Below are positions 23,886 to 32,588 of a stretch of 64,000 nt of DNA, piece after piece (position 1 is the first letter of the stretch; every line of letters starts with the position of its first letter). Origin of the DNA: an uncultured Bacilli bacterium (GTDB lineage: Bacteria > Bacillota_I > Bacilli_A > ML615J-28 > CAG-313); the NCBI GenBank assembly GCA_934098295.1, contig CAKONV010000005.1:1-64000 (forward strand). The letters run 5' to 3'. The notes beneath the pieces were generated by a model, which worked only from the letters and a program-made list of their open reading frames with translations, made no database searches and had not been told where the DNA came from. The translations under genes were made by a program, and so were the position numbers.

Positions 23886-24650
23886 CTATTTGATTATTTC
23901 CTCTTCTTTGATTAGATAATCTTTATCATAGAAGACTTGGCATAGATATAATCCTTGAGGGGCAGCTACAAATGGTGCGTATTTTCGATTCTTTTGTTCT
24001 AAGATTTCTTTTATATGTTCTGGTGGAAATTTGCCTTCTCCTACCTTTAACATTAATGATATGATTATTCTTACCATGTTATACATAAAGCCATTACCAA
24101 TGATTTTAAATTCTAATATACCTTCTTTAACAGTTAAATCAAATTTATAGATTGTTCTAACTGTGTTTTTGTTAATATTTAATTTTGCGAAGGTTTTAAA
24201 GTCATGGGTACCGACTATATATTTCATTGCTTCTCTTATTTTGCTGATGTCAATGCGATCATGAAAGAAAAGAACATAGTTGGCAAGAAGGGGATCAAAT
24301 TTATTGATAGACACTTTATAATGATATTCTTTACCAACAGCACTTTTTTGGGCATGAAAGTTATCATTAACGAAAGATATATCTTTAACATAAATATGGG
24401 GATAAACATATTTATTTAATATTTTTTTTAAATTATCTGCAGGTACATATTGAGTTGAATCAAAGTGGGCTACTTGTCCATAAGCGTGAACAAAGGCATC
24501 TGTTCTTCCTGCTCCATGTATTATTATAGGCTGTTTAAGAATGGTAGAAAGAGCATTTTCAATTGTTTCTTGTACACTAATTTCTTCTTTTTGTCTTTGA
24601 AACCCATGAAAATAGCTTCCATCATAAGCAATTATCATTTTATAACGCAT
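23886..24650 (-). CDS. truA: tRNA pseudouridine(38-40) synthase TruA
   Basis: Forms pseudouridine at positions 38-40 of the tRNA anticodon arm. The 254-residue protein has YDGSYFHGFQRQ, the catalytic Asp in GAGRTDAFVHAYGQVAHF, and NGFMYNMVRIIIS. The ATG at 24650 is used: it overlaps the ecfT stop as TAATG, and GTGGAG lies upstream. Position after ecfT copies the Bacillus order, but the rplM-rpsI pair that usually follows is replaced here by the terminator and the IS element. Confidence 0.95.
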   Translation of the reverse strand: MRYKMIIAYDGSYFHGFQRQKEEISVQETIENALSTILKQPIIIHGAGRTDAFVHAYGQVAHFDSTQYVPADNLKKILNKYVYPHIYVKDISFVNDNFHAQKSAVGKEYHYKVSINKFDPLLANYVLFFHDRIDISKIREAMKYIVGTHDFKTFAKLNINKNTVRTIYKFDLTVKEGILEFKIIGNGFMYNMVRIIISLMLKVGEGKFPPEHIKEILEQKNRKYAPFVAAPQGLYLCQVFYDKDYLIKEEEIIK

Positions 24651-25645
24651 TATCTTATTCTCCACCAAATAACAAAAGCCATTAACAATAGTACTAGTAT
24701 AAAGCTAATTAAGTCTGCCCAGCTAAATTTCATTATATTTAGTTTAGTACGTTTTTGGCCTGGTACGTATCCTCTAGCTTCCATAGCATCTGCTAAATCA
24801 ATTGCTCTTTTATAAGATATTACGAACATTGGTATTAACAAGGATACTACTTGCATCAATTGAGACTTTAAATTACCTTCTTTAAAATCAACACCACGAG
24901 AAGCTTGAGCTTTTAAAATTTTTTGTGATTCATTAAATAAGGTAGGTATAAATCTTAAAGCCAAACTGATTAGCATGGCAAAAACACTAACATTGATTTT
25001 TATATATGTTAAAGGATGTAAAATCCATTCTAAAGCACTAGTTAAATCTGTAGGCTTAGTAGTAAGTGTTAGTATTGTGGATAAGATTAAAACAATAAAG
25101 ACTCTTAGGACAAAGAATGCACCAGAATATAAACCCGTTTTATAGATTTTAAGTCTTGGCGTAGTAATAGTAGGCCCAAGTTGATAAGTGAATAAATATA
25201 CGCTTAATACTAATAATCCTAAAAATACAATCATTTTAATAGGAATGTATTTTCTAAAGAAGATAAACAATAGAAAAAGAACAATTACTATTATTAAATT
25301 TATAACGGATATATATAATTGTTTATCAAGAACAGTTATACCATCAGTAGATGGAGTAATCATTTGTAAGACAAATGTTAATGTAAATAGAAAAAACATT
25401 TGTTTAATACTTTTTAAAAACTTTAATAGTGATATTTTTGTCAATAAAACAACGATTAATGTTAGAAAAGCAATGATGCCTAGAGCAATAAAAGGAACAT
25501 ATGGTTTTTCTGTTTTAAGAGGAGATGGAATTAAAAAGACTAAAACCATAAGAACTATTAAAGATATCAATTTATTTCTAGGATCAAGCTTATGAATTAT
25601 ACTATTTTTATCAACATACTGACCTAACGCAATTTTATTATTCAT
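24650..25645 (-). CDS. ecfT: ECF transporter transmembrane subunit EcfT
   Basis: The membrane coupling subunit of energy-coupling-factor vitamin and metal importers; it links the two ATPases to exchangeable substrate-binding S components. The 331-residue protein is longer than the usual about 265, with an enlarged hydrophobic middle (about residues 60-165, five to six segments). Both Ala-Arg-Gly-type coupling motifs are present: AQASRGVDF and DAMEARGYVPG. ATG at 25645 with AGGAGG upstream is preferred to TTG at 25648. It overlaps ecfA2 by 8 bases. S components lie elsewhere. Confidence 0.93.
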   Translation of the reverse strand: MNNKIALGQYVDKNSIIHKLDPRNKLISLIVLMVLVFLIPSPLKTEKPYVPFIALGIIAFLTLIVVLLTKISLLKFLKSIKQMFFLFTLTFVLQMITPSTDGITVLDKQLYISVINLIIVIVLFLLFIFFRKYIPIKMIVFLGLLVLSVYLFTYQLGPTITTPRLKIYKTGLYSGAFFVLRVFIVLILSTILTLTTKPTDLTSALEWILHPLTYIKINVSVFAMLISLALRFIPTLFNESQKILKAQASRGVDFKEGNLKSQLMQVVSLLIPMFVISYKRAIDLADAMEARGYVPGQKRTKLNIMKFSWADLISFILVLLLMAFVIWWRIR

Positions 25646-26585
25646 CAATAGATCCTCCTAAGATAACTTTTTCAAGTTCTTCTTTAAAGAGTGGTAAGTG
25701 ATTAAATTCTATTAATCCTCTATTTTTTAATTCTAAGGCTAAATGAGCAGAATTTGGAAGGTCTAAATTAAAGGCATATAATTTTTCTCTTGATTCGAAA
25801 AGAGGTCTCTTTTTGCCATCATAAACTACTTTACCTTTATTCATTACAATTATTCTTTTAGCATATTTACCAACAATATCCATATCATGAGAGATCATTA
25901 TTATTGACTTGTGAGTTTCATTTTGAATATTAACTAAGAGTTCCATCAAATCGTCTTTTCCTTTAGGGTCTAAGCCAACCGTTGGTTCATCTAGTATTAT
26001 TATATCAGGATTTAAAGCTAGGATGCCAGCAATAGCTACTCTTCTCATTTGTCCTCCTGATAAATTAAACGGACTTTTTTCAAGGAGGTTTTCAGATAAT
26101 CCTACAAGTTTACAAGCATCTTTGGCAAGTTTGGTTGCTTCTTCAATACTATATCCAAAATTTTTAGGTCCAAACATAACATCTTTCAATACTGTAGAGT
26201 CAAAAAGTTGATATTCTGGAAATTGAAAAACTAAACCTATATGTTTTCGTAAATCTTTTAAATGGGGATTATAACTAGGCTTATTACCATGAGCAAACAT
26301 TTTTTTATTGTCTTCAAAATTATACTTTAATCTATTTTTTTTAGTATTTAATTTTAAGGGATGTTTCATTTTCATAATAACAGCTTTATCATAAACATAA
26401 ATGTTCCCCATACATGGTAATAGAAGAGCATTCATATTTTGAACAACAGTGCTTTTCCCACTGCCAGTACGTCCTAAAATAAAAACAAATTCATCTTTTT
26501 CTTTAATTTCTAGTGATACATCTTTCAATGTTTTAGGTGCTAAGGCACTATATTTGAATTCTACATTTTGTAACTTAATTGCCAT
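25638..26585 (-). CDS. ecfA2: ECF transporter ATPase EcfA2
   Basis: One of two ABC ATPases energising the shared ECF module. The 315-residue protein has Walker A GRTGSGKSTVVQ, signature LSGGQMRRVAIAG, Walker B LDEPTVGLDP and a His switch in MISHDMD. It carries an insertion after Walker A (about residues 65-110) rich in Lys and Asn, making it longer than Bacillus EcfA2 (about 290). It overlaps both ecfT and ecfA1, so the three subunits are translationally coupled. Confidence 0.94.
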   Translation of the reverse strand: MAIKLQNVEFKYSALAPKTLKDVSLEIKEKDEFVFILGRTGSGKSTVVQNMNALLLPCMGNIYVYDKAVIMKMKHPLKLNTKKNRLKYNFEDNKKMFAHGNKPSYNPHLKDLRKHIGLVFQFPEYQLFDSTVLKDVMFGPKNFGYSIEEATKLAKDACKLVGLSENLLEKSPFNLSGGQMRRVAIAGILALNPDIIILDEPTVGLDPKGKDDLMELLVNIQNETHKSIIMISHDMDIVGKYAKRIIVMNKGKVVYDGKKRPLFESREKLYAFNLDLPNSAHLALELKNRGLIEFNHLPLFKEELEKVILGGSIDE

Positions 26586-27370
26586 AGTGCCTCCTCTATT
26601 TCTTTTTTGTTTTTATAATTTTTATTTTTTAAATCTTTGATAACAGAAATAGCAGTTGTTGTTTTTAGACCACTTTCTTCTAAAATAGAGATGTTTTTAA
26701 ATACATCAAGTGGCTTTCCATCAGCCACAATGTTGCCATTATTTAAAACAATAACACGGTCTGCAAAACTCGCTTCTGATAAGTTATGGGTAATTACAAC
26801 AATTGTTTTATTTAATTCGCCTTTTATTTTGGCAATCATACTATTTACTTCTTTGGTTCCTAGAGGATCTAGCATCGATGTTGATTCGTCAAAAATTAAA
26901 AGATCAGGCTCTAAGGCCATCGCTCCAGCAATCGCAACGCGTTGTTTTTGTCCTCCAGATAATTCTTCAGGATTAGCGTTAATATAATCGCTCATATCAA
27001 CAAGTTTTAAGTACTTATCAATTCTATTAATCATTTCTTCTCTTTTTAGACATTTATTTTCTAAACCAAAAGCAATATCATCTTTAACTGTTACGCCAAC
27101 AAATTGGTTATCAGGATTTTGAAAGATAATTCCCATATTACTTCTTAATTCTTCCATATTATTCTCATCAACTAAGGTATCGTTGATATATATTTTTCCT
27201 TCATTTATAGGAAGTAAACCCATAATGATTTTAGCAAGAGTACTTTTACCGCTACCATTATGTCCAATTAAAGCCACCATTTCACCACTAGATATTGTAA
27301 GATTAAAGTTTTTTAAAATAGGTGTCTCTTCGTTATAAGCGAATGATACATTTTCAAATGTTATTTTCAT
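26561..27370 (-). CDS. ecfA1: ECF transporter ATPase EcfA1
   Basis: Partner ATPase of EcfA2. The 269-residue protein has Walker A GHNGSGKSTLAK, Q-loop region FQNPDNQFVG (a hallmark of EcfA1), signature LSGGQKQRVAIAG and Walker B FDESTSMLDP. First gene of ecfA1-ecfA2-ecfT-truA; its promoter at 27400-27428 has both -35 and -10 boxes. Confidence 0.95.
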   Translation of the reverse strand: MKITFENVSFAYNEETPILKNFNLTISSGEMVALIGHNGSGKSTLAKIIMGLLPINEGKIYINDTLVDENNMEELRSNMGIIFQNPDNQFVGVTVKDDIAFGLENKCLKREEMINRIDKYLKLVDMSDYINANPEELSGGQKQRVAIAGAMALEPDLLIFDESTSMLDPLGTKEVNSMIAKIKGELNKTIVVITHNLSEASFADRVIVLNNGNIVADGKPLDVFKNISILEESGLKTTTAISVIKDLKNKNYKNKKEIEEALWQLSYKM

Positions 27371-27399
27371 ATTATTTAATCATCCTTTTCTATTAAATT

Positions 27400-27428
27400 A
27401 TTATACCATATTTTTGTGCTTTTTTCAA
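27400..27428 (-). promoter_or_regulatory. Promoter of the ecfA1 operon
   Basis: TTGAAA (complement of 27423-27428) is separated by 17 bases from TATAAT (complement of 27400-27405), which is preceded by TGG as an extended -10. Confidence 0.65.
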
Positions 27429-27479
27429 GACTAGTGACTATTGGTAAGAAAATATTTAGCACATGTTATTTACTTAATT

Positions 27480-27519
27480 AAATGAGTTAATTTGTCTATT
27501 TAAACAAACTAACTCATTT
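27480..27519 (-). terminator. Hairpin terminator after the M50 protease gene
   Basis: AAATGAGTTA (27480-27489) pairs with TAACTCATTT (27510-27519), extended by TTTGT/ACAAA with one bulge. A better T run follows on the plus strand than on the minus strand. Confidence 0.55.
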
Positions 27520-27527
27520 ATTTTTTA

Positions 27528-28187
27528 CTAATTAAAGAACATTTTGCTGAAAATACTCACTAAAAAGCTATATATTGTTTCGATTAAATTATCTAACAAA
27601 GATGGAAGACCATAAGTAGTTAAAACATCCATTACTAATAAAATAATTATTAAAAAAATCATTCCATATCTTTGATATTTCATGTATTGATAATAGGCGT
27701 TTTTAGGTAAAAAGGCACCTAAAATTTTTGATCCATCAAGAGGAGGAATTGGTATAAGGTTGAATAAACCAAGACCAATATTTATAATTGTTCCATATAA
27801 AAAGAATTTATATATGTATTCAAAAAAAGCAATTCCTTTTACTTGAGCAAGATATACGGAAAGAACCATAAAGAAAGCCGATAAAAAAGCTAAAATGAAA
27901 TTCATTAAAGGTCCAGCTAGGGAAACAAGTGCTGTTCCCCATTTAGGGTTTTTATAATAGCTTGGATTAATCATTACTGGCTTTGCCCATCCTACATGAA
28001 AGAAAATCAAGCATAATGCACCAAGGGGATCTATATGTTTTATTGGATTAAATGACAATCTACCATATTCTTTTGGTGTAGGATCTCCTAACCAATAAGA
28101 AACATAACCATGTGCCATTTCATGTAATACTATAGCAACTAAAGCTGCTGGTAAAATATATATATATTCAATAAAATCATTTAACAT
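27528..28187 (-). CDS. Site-2-protease-like M50 zinc metalloprotease
   Basis: A membrane-embedded protease of the YwhC/M50B-like bacterial group. The 219-residue protein has about five hydrophobic segments, the zinc-binding HEMAHG within the first helix (about residue 22) and the third ligand in LIPIPPLDGSKIL. Such short proteins lack the PDZ domain of RseP. ATG at 28187 follows GGAGG. It stands alone between rplQ and ecfA1, where Bacillus has no gene. Substrate unknown. Confidence 0.9.
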   Translation of the reverse strand: MLNDFIEYIYILPAALVAIVLHEMAHGYVSYWLGDPTPKEYGRLSFNPIKHIDPLGALCLIFFHVGWAKPVMINPSYYKNPKWGTALVSLAGPLMNFILAFLSAFFMVLSVYLAQVKGIAFFEYIYKFFLYGTIINIGLGLFNLIPIPPLDGSKILGAFLPKNAYYQYMKYQRYGMIFLIIILLVMDVLTTYGLPSLLDNLIETIYSFLVSIFSKMFFN

Positions 28188-28209
28188 ATTCTTTCCTCCA
28201 TACAAAATT

Positions 28210-28218
28210 ATTATAGCA
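28210..28218 (-). promoter_or_regulatory. Extended -10 element of the M50 protease gene
   Basis: The minus strand reads TGCTATAAT about 25 bases before the ATG at 28187. It shows that this gene is transcribed separately from the ribosomal operon. Confidence 0.5.
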
Positions 28219-28289
28219 CATTTTATATTATTATACTAGTGAATAACTTATATGTATTTATTATACTTTATTTATTTAAACTTAATATT

Positions 28290-28324
28290 AAATGAGGATT
28301 CAAAACAACTTTGAATCCTCATTT
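28290..28324 (-). terminator. Terminator of the ribosomal protein operon
   Basis: AAATGAGGATTCAAA (28290-28304) and TTTGAATCCTCATTT (28310-28324) are perfect 15-base arms around ACAAC. It lies about 25 bases after the rplQ stop codon and should end the long S10-spc-alpha transcript. The T run is short on the minus strand. Confidence 0.75.
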
Positions 28325-28349
28325 TATTTATAGATATTAATAAGTTGAT

Positions 28350-28715
28350 TTATTCAACAAATTCAACAATTGCCATTTCTGAAGCATCACCACGACGAGG
28401 TCCAAGTTTTAAAACTCTTGTATAACCACCGTTACGGTTAGCAAATTTTGGAGCAATTTCATTGAATAGTTTTTGAATAGCGTAATTGCCTTCTTCATCT
28501 TTTTCAAAACGAACAAGTTCTGCAGCTTGGCGACGACTAGCAAGAGTATTTTTCTTACCTAAAGTAACCATCTTATCAGCTAATGATTTTAATTCTTTAG
28601 CTTTAGCTTCAGTAGTTTCAATACGACCATTTAAAATTAAATCTGTTACCAAGTCACGAAGTAATGCTTTTCTAACAGAACTTTTACGACTTAATGTACG
28701 ATATCCTAATGACAT
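28350..28715 (-). CDS. rplQ: 50S ribosomal protein L17
   Basis: L17 binds 23S rRNA near the exit tunnel. At 121 residues it matches Bacillus L17 and starts MSLGYRTLSRKSSVRKALLR, with the C-terminal GGYTRVLKLGPRRGDASEMA. It is the last gene of the ribosomal cluster, 23 bases after rpoA, followed by a strong hairpin. Confidence 0.98.
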   Translation of the reverse strand: MSLGYRTLSRKSSVRKALLRDLVTDLILNGRIETTEAKAKELKSLADKMVTLGKKNTLASRRQAAELVRFEKDEEGNYAIQKLFNEIAPKFANRNGGYTRVLKLGPRRGDASEMAIVEFVE

Positions 28716-28738
28716 ATTTTTTTCTCCTTCTATTATTT

Positions 28739-29914
28739 TTATTCATCATTTTCTGATGAATCATCATAGCTAGCGCTATCATCTGGTTGATCTATTTCAT
28801 TATCTTCATTTTCATCTTCAATTTCAAAACCGTCATCAAATGCTGAATTTGAACCATTCTTTAAATCTAAACCAATTTCGCGAAGTTTTTGTACAACTTC
28901 CTTTAATGACTTACGTCCAAGGTTTCGAACCTTCATCATTTCTTCTTCAGTCTTTTGTGTTAATTCACCGACTGTATTAATGTTAGCTCTCTTCAAGCAG
29001 TTATAAGATCTAACTGACAAATCAAGGTCTTCAATTTTACGATCCAATTTAGAATTAGTAACTTTTTCTTCTTTTTGAACCATATATTCTTTTTTAGCAA
29101 TTTGCGTATTTAAATCTTGAAGAACCATAAAATGCTCAACTAAAAATTTTGCAGCAAAAGAAATAGCGTTTGATGCCGTAAGTGATCCATTTGTCCATAC
29201 TTCAATTATTAATTGATCGCAGTCAAAATTATCTTCATAACGAGTCTTGGAAACTTCATATTTACAACGTGCAACTGGTGTAAATATAGAATCAATTGGA
29301 AGATATCCATTTAATCTACTATGTACATCCTTGCAGAATACTTTATTTTCATTAGCACTTACATAACCCACACCATTACGAACTAGTAATGTCATGTGTA
29401 TTGATCCGCCAGCAGAAAGAGTACAAATTATTTGTTCAGGATTAATTACTTTTATATCTTCAGTTGAAGTTAAATCAATCATTGAAGCAGTTATCACTTT
29501 AGAATATTCAACTTCTTCTGGTTTTACACCTTTCTTTAGTTGTTCTTCTTCAGTATCTAAACTTACATCTAGATGAACTTCATAAGTTTGATCTTGGTTA
29601 CCAAAATCTCCTTCTTTATTTCTTTCATAATTAATTGTGAAAACAATATTTTTAATGTTAAGAATTATTTCTGTAACATCTTCTCTTACGCCTTCAATAG
29701 CACAGAATTCATGAGATACACCTTCTATTTGCATTGCTACGGCAGCAGCACCAGGAAGAGAAGATAATAAAACTCTTCTTAATGAATTTCCTAATGTCAT
29801 ACCATAACCACGTTCAAGTGGTGATACTTTTAATTTACAATAATTTGGATCTTCAATGCCATTTTCTAACGGAATCATTTCAAGCGTTGGTTTAATAAAT
29901 TCAATTCTTTTCAT
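28739..29914 (-). CDS. rpoA: RNA polymerase alpha subunit, enlarged
   Basis: The dimerising scaffold of RNA polymerase. N-terminal domain motifs GYGMTLGNSLRRVLLSSLPG are intact and the alpha-CTD is at about residues 300-350 (LDLSVRSYNCLKRANI, LGRKSLKEV). At 391 residues it is about 75 longer than Bacillus alpha (314). The extra length is a charged insertion after VHLDVSLD (about residues 110-135) and an acidic C-terminal tail of about 35 residues rich in Asp, Glu and Ser. It lies between rpsK and rplQ. Confidence 0.97.
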   Translation of the reverse strand: MKRIEFIKPTLEMIPLENGIEDPNYCKLKVSPLERGYGMTLGNSLRRVLLSSLPGAAAVAMQIEGVSHEFCAIEGVREDVTEIILNIKNIVFTINYERNKEGDFGNQDQTYEVHLDVSLDTEEEQLKKGVKPEEVEYSKVITASMIDLTSTEDIKVINPEQIICTLSAGGSIHMTLLVRNGVGYVSANENKVFCKDVHSRLNGYLPIDSIFTPVARCKYEVSKTRYEDNFDCDQLIIEVWTNGSLTASNAISFAAKFLVEHFMVLQDLNTQIAKKEYMVQKEEKVTNSKLDRKIEDLDLSVRSYNCLKRANINTVGELTQKTEEEMMKVRNLGRKSLKEVVQKLREIGLDLKNGSNSAFDDGFEIEDENEDNEIDQPDDSASYDDSSENDE

Positions 29915-29974
29915 TCATTTTCCTCCTTTAAAGTGAACGATTATACCGCAAAAATTTTGCGCCCCTGTTGTTTT

Positions 29975-30361
29975 TTATCCACGAGGTCTCTTTGGAGGAC
30001 GGCATCCATTGTGTGGAATTGGAGTAACGTCTTGAATAGATGTAATAGTAAGATGTGCAACTTGTAAACTTCTAATTGCAGATTCACGACCAGGCCCTGG
30101 TCCCTTTACTACTACTTCTACTTTTTGCATGCCATTATCAATAGCAGCTTTTGCAGCAGCTTCTGAAGCCATACCAGCAGCAAATGGAGTAGATTTTTTG
30201 CTTCCTTTAAATCCTACAGCACCAGCACTTGACCAAGATACTACATTTCCATGAGGGTCAGTGATAGTAACAATTGTATTATTATATGTTGAATGAATAT
30301 GTGCAACACCTAATGGAATACTCTTTTTAACTCTACGTTTACGAATAACTTTTTGTGCCAT
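29975..30361 (-). CDS. rpsK: 30S ribosomal protein S11
   Basis: S11 lies on the platform of the small subunit near the mRNA exit. The 128-residue protein has GVAHIHSTYNNTIVTITD, GPGPGRESAIRSLQ and ends HNGCRPPKRPRG, as in all bacteria. It follows rpsM by 12 bases, in the alpha-operon order. Confidence 0.98.
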   Translation of the reverse strand: MAQKVIRKRRVKKSIPLGVAHIHSTYNNTIVTITDPHGNVVSWSSAGAVGFKGSKKSTPFAAGMASEAAAKAAIDNGMQKVEVVVKGPGPGRESAIRSLQVAHLTITSIQDVTPIPHNGCRPPKRPRG

Positions 30362-30373
30362 TATTGTTACCTC

Positions 30374-30739
30374 CTATTTCTTCTTATTAGCTACAGTCTT
30401 TACAGGACCTTTACAAGTACGAGCATTTGTTCTCGTTCTTTGTCCACGTGTAGGAAGACCCTTACGGTGACGAAGTCCTCTATAACTTGCGATTTCCATT
30501 AATCTTTTAATATCCATAGCTTTTTCACGGCGAAGGTCACCTTCAACCTTGCAACTAGCTACTTCTTGACGAATTGCTGTTAATTCGTTTTCATTTAAAT
30601 CTTTTACTCTTTTTAGTGGATCTACACCAACTTTAGCTAAAATTTTAGCAGCAGTTGGTCTTCCGATACCATAAATATATGTTAATGAAATTCCAATGTT
30701 CTTTTCATTTGGAATGTCAACACCTGCAATACGTGCCAT
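30374..30739 (-). CDS. rpsM: 30S ribosomal protein S13
   Basis: S13 contacts the P-site tRNA and the large subunit at the top of the head. The 121-residue protein has MARIAGVDIPNEKNIGISL, the helix-hairpin-helix YIYGIGRPTAAKIL and the basic tail GLPTRGQRTRTNARTCKGP. It lies between rpmJ and rpsK. Confidence 0.98.
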   Translation of the reverse strand: MARIAGVDIPNEKNIGISLTYIYGIGRPTAAKILAKVGVDPLKRVKDLNENELTAIRQEVASCKVEGDLRREKAMDIKRLMEIASYRGLRHRKGLPTRGQRTRTNARTCKGPVKTVANKKK

Positions 30740-30753
30740 AATTTAGCTCCTCC

Positions 30754-30870
30754 TCATCCTTGTCTTTGTTTGTGTTTAGGGTAAGCAGAGCAAATTACCA
30801 TAACACGACCATGTCTTTTAATTACTTTACATTTATCACAAATAGGTTTTACAGATGGTCTAACCTTCAT
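30754..30870 (-). CDS. rpmJ: 50S ribosomal protein L36
   Basis: A 38-residue ribosomal protein that binds one zinc. The frame from ATG 30870 reads MKVRPSVKPICDKCKVIK, then RHGRVMVICSAYPKHKQR, with the four zinc ligands Cys-Cys-Cys-His, so it is the zinc-binding C+ form. GGAGG precedes the start. It ends in TGA, and lies between infA and rpsM. Confidence 0.97.
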   Translation of the reverse strand: MKVRPSVKPICDKCKVIKRHGRVMVICSAYPKHKQRQG

Positions 30871-30934
30871 ATTGTGTTACCTCCTAAATTTTTACAAGTT
30901 GCCTTGTATGCTTTGCATTTTCAATTTTATTTAA

Positions 30935-31156
30935 TTACTTATAACGATAAGTAATGCGTCCACGTGTTAAATCGTATGGTGATATTTCAACAGTCACTTT
31001 ATCACCTGGTAAAATGCGGATCGTATGCATACGTATTTTACCAGAAACGTGGGCTGTTATTATCTGTCCATTGGCTGAAAGTTTTACTTTAAAAACAGTA
31101 TTAGGTAAAACTTCAACGACTGTTCCTTCCATCTCGAAAACATCATCTTTTGACAT
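30935..31156 (-). CDS. infA: Translation initiation factor IF-1
   Basis: A 73-residue OB-fold factor that occupies the A site during initiation. It has MSKDDVFEMEGTVVEVLPN, SGKIRMHTIRILPGD and ends GRITYRYK, as in Bacillus. The map-infA-rpmJ order is the usual Firmicute one. Confidence 0.98.
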   Translation of the reverse strand: MSKDDVFEMEGTVVEVLPNTVFKVKLSANGQIITAHVSGKIRMHTIRILPGDKVTVEISPYDLTRGRITYRYK

Positions 31157-31174
31157 TTATTATTTGTTCTCCTT

Positions 31175-31924
31175 TTAAATTTTAGTTAAAATTTCATAGC
31201 CTTTATCAATAATAACAATTGATTGTTCATAATGAGCAGCTGGTAATTTATCAACTGTTTGAACGGTCCAATTATCATTTAGTACCTCAACGTCCTTTTT
31301 TCCTAAGGTTATCATTGGTTCTATTGCTAGTGTCATTCCTTCTTTTAGAATTGGTCCATGACCAGGTAATCCAAAATTAGGAATAAATGGTTCTTCATGG
31401 AGTCTTAAACCAATTCCATGACCTGTATATTCTTCTACAACACCATAACCAAATGATTTAGCATAAGTTTCAATTGCGTGAGATATATCTGAAAGTCGAT
31501 TGCCTGGCTTAGCAAATTTAAGGCCTTCATATAATGATTGTTTTGTTACTTCGATTAGTTTTAACTTTTCACTAGAAACATTACCACAGGGAAATGTCCT
31601 AGCTGCATCACCATGATATCCTTTATAAGAAGCACCTACATCGATAGAAATAATATCACCATCTTTTAGTATCATATTATTTTTTGGTATACCATGTATA
31701 ACCGTTTCATTGATAGAAGCACATATAGTATTGGGAAAACCATTATAATTTAAAAATGAAGGAATAGCATCATTTTCTATTATAGTTTTATAAGCTATCC
31801 GGTCTAATTCTAGGGTACTTACACCGGGCTTAATGGCTTTGTGAACATTTTCTAGGGCAAGTTCAACAATACTACCTGCTTTTTTCATTAATTCGATTTC
31901 ACGTTTACTCTTAATTGTTAGCAT
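31175..31924 (-). CDS. map: Methionine aminopeptidase, type I
   Basis: Removes the N-terminal methionine from new proteins. The 249-residue protein has the five metal ligands in SIDVGASYKG, GDAARTFP, GHGIGLRLHEEP, LAIEPM and YEQSIVI. The start overlaps the adk stop by seven bases. Position between adk and infA matches Bacillus. Confidence 0.97.
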   Translation of the reverse strand: MLTIKSKREIELMKKAGSIVELALENVHKAIKPGVSTLELDRIAYKTIIENDAIPSFLNYNGFPNTICASINETVIHGIPKNNMILKDGDIISIDVGASYKGYHGDAARTFPCGNVSSEKLKLIEVTKQSLYEGLKFAKPGNRLSDISHAIETYAKSFGYGVVEEYTGHGIGLRLHEEPFIPNFGLPGHGPILKEGMTLAIEPMITLGKKDVEVLNDNWTVQTVDKLPAAHYEQSIVIIDKGYEILTKI

Positions 31925-32568
31925 TTTTCCTCCAATGCAGAAACGATTGATTTTACAACATCATCGATTGCTTGGTTAGAATTAACATGTACAATTTTAT
32001 TTTGATCTTCATAATATTTTACTAAAGGTTTTGTTTGTTCTTCATAGACTGCTAAACGACTACGAACAGTAGCTTCATTGTCATCATCTCTTGTATATAA
32101 TGTACCACCACATTTATCACAAATTCCATCAATTTTTGGTTTATTCGTTAGAATATTATATCCAGTATTACATTTGCTACACATTCTACGATTAATAAGT
32201 CTTTTTATGATTTCTTCATCTTCAATTTCTAAGTTAATTGCGGCATCTAATTCAATATTTAATTCTTTTAATATTTTATTAAATTCCTTAGCTTGATTAA
32301 TTGTACGAGGATATCCATCAAATAAAAATCCTTTTTTACAATCATCTTCTTGTAGTCTTTCTTTAACGAGTCTGTTTGTTACTTCATCAGGAACTAATTT
32401 ACCTTGGCTAATATAACTATCAGCTAATTTTCCAAGTTCCGTTTGTTCTTTAATTGCTTTACGAAACATGTCTCCGGTAGAGATATGGGGAATGTCATAG
32501 ATTTTTTTCAAATCCATGGCACAAGTCCCCTTTCCAGACCCTGGAGCACCCATTATGATTAGATGCAT
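31918..32568 (-). CDS. adk: Adenylate kinase
   Basis: Interconverts ATP plus AMP with two ADP. The 216-residue long form has the P-loop GAPGSGKGT, the DGYPRT motif and a zinc-stabilised lid with two CxxC pairs (CSKCNTGY and CDKCGG, about residues 128-150), as usual in Firmicutes. It lies between secY and map. Confidence 0.98.
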   Translation of the reverse strand: MHLIIMGAPGSGKGTCAMDLKKIYDIPHISTGDMFRKAIKEQTELGKLADSYISQGKLVPDEVTNRLVKERLQEDDCKKGFLFDGYPRTINQAKEFNKILKELNIELDAAINLEIEDEEIIKRLINRRMCSKCNTGYNILTNKPKIDGICDKCGGTLYTRDDDNEATVRSRLAVYEEQTKPLVKYYEDQNKIVHVNSNQAIDDVVKSIVSALEEKC

Positions 32569-32588
32569 ATTATCTCACCCGCAGTCTT

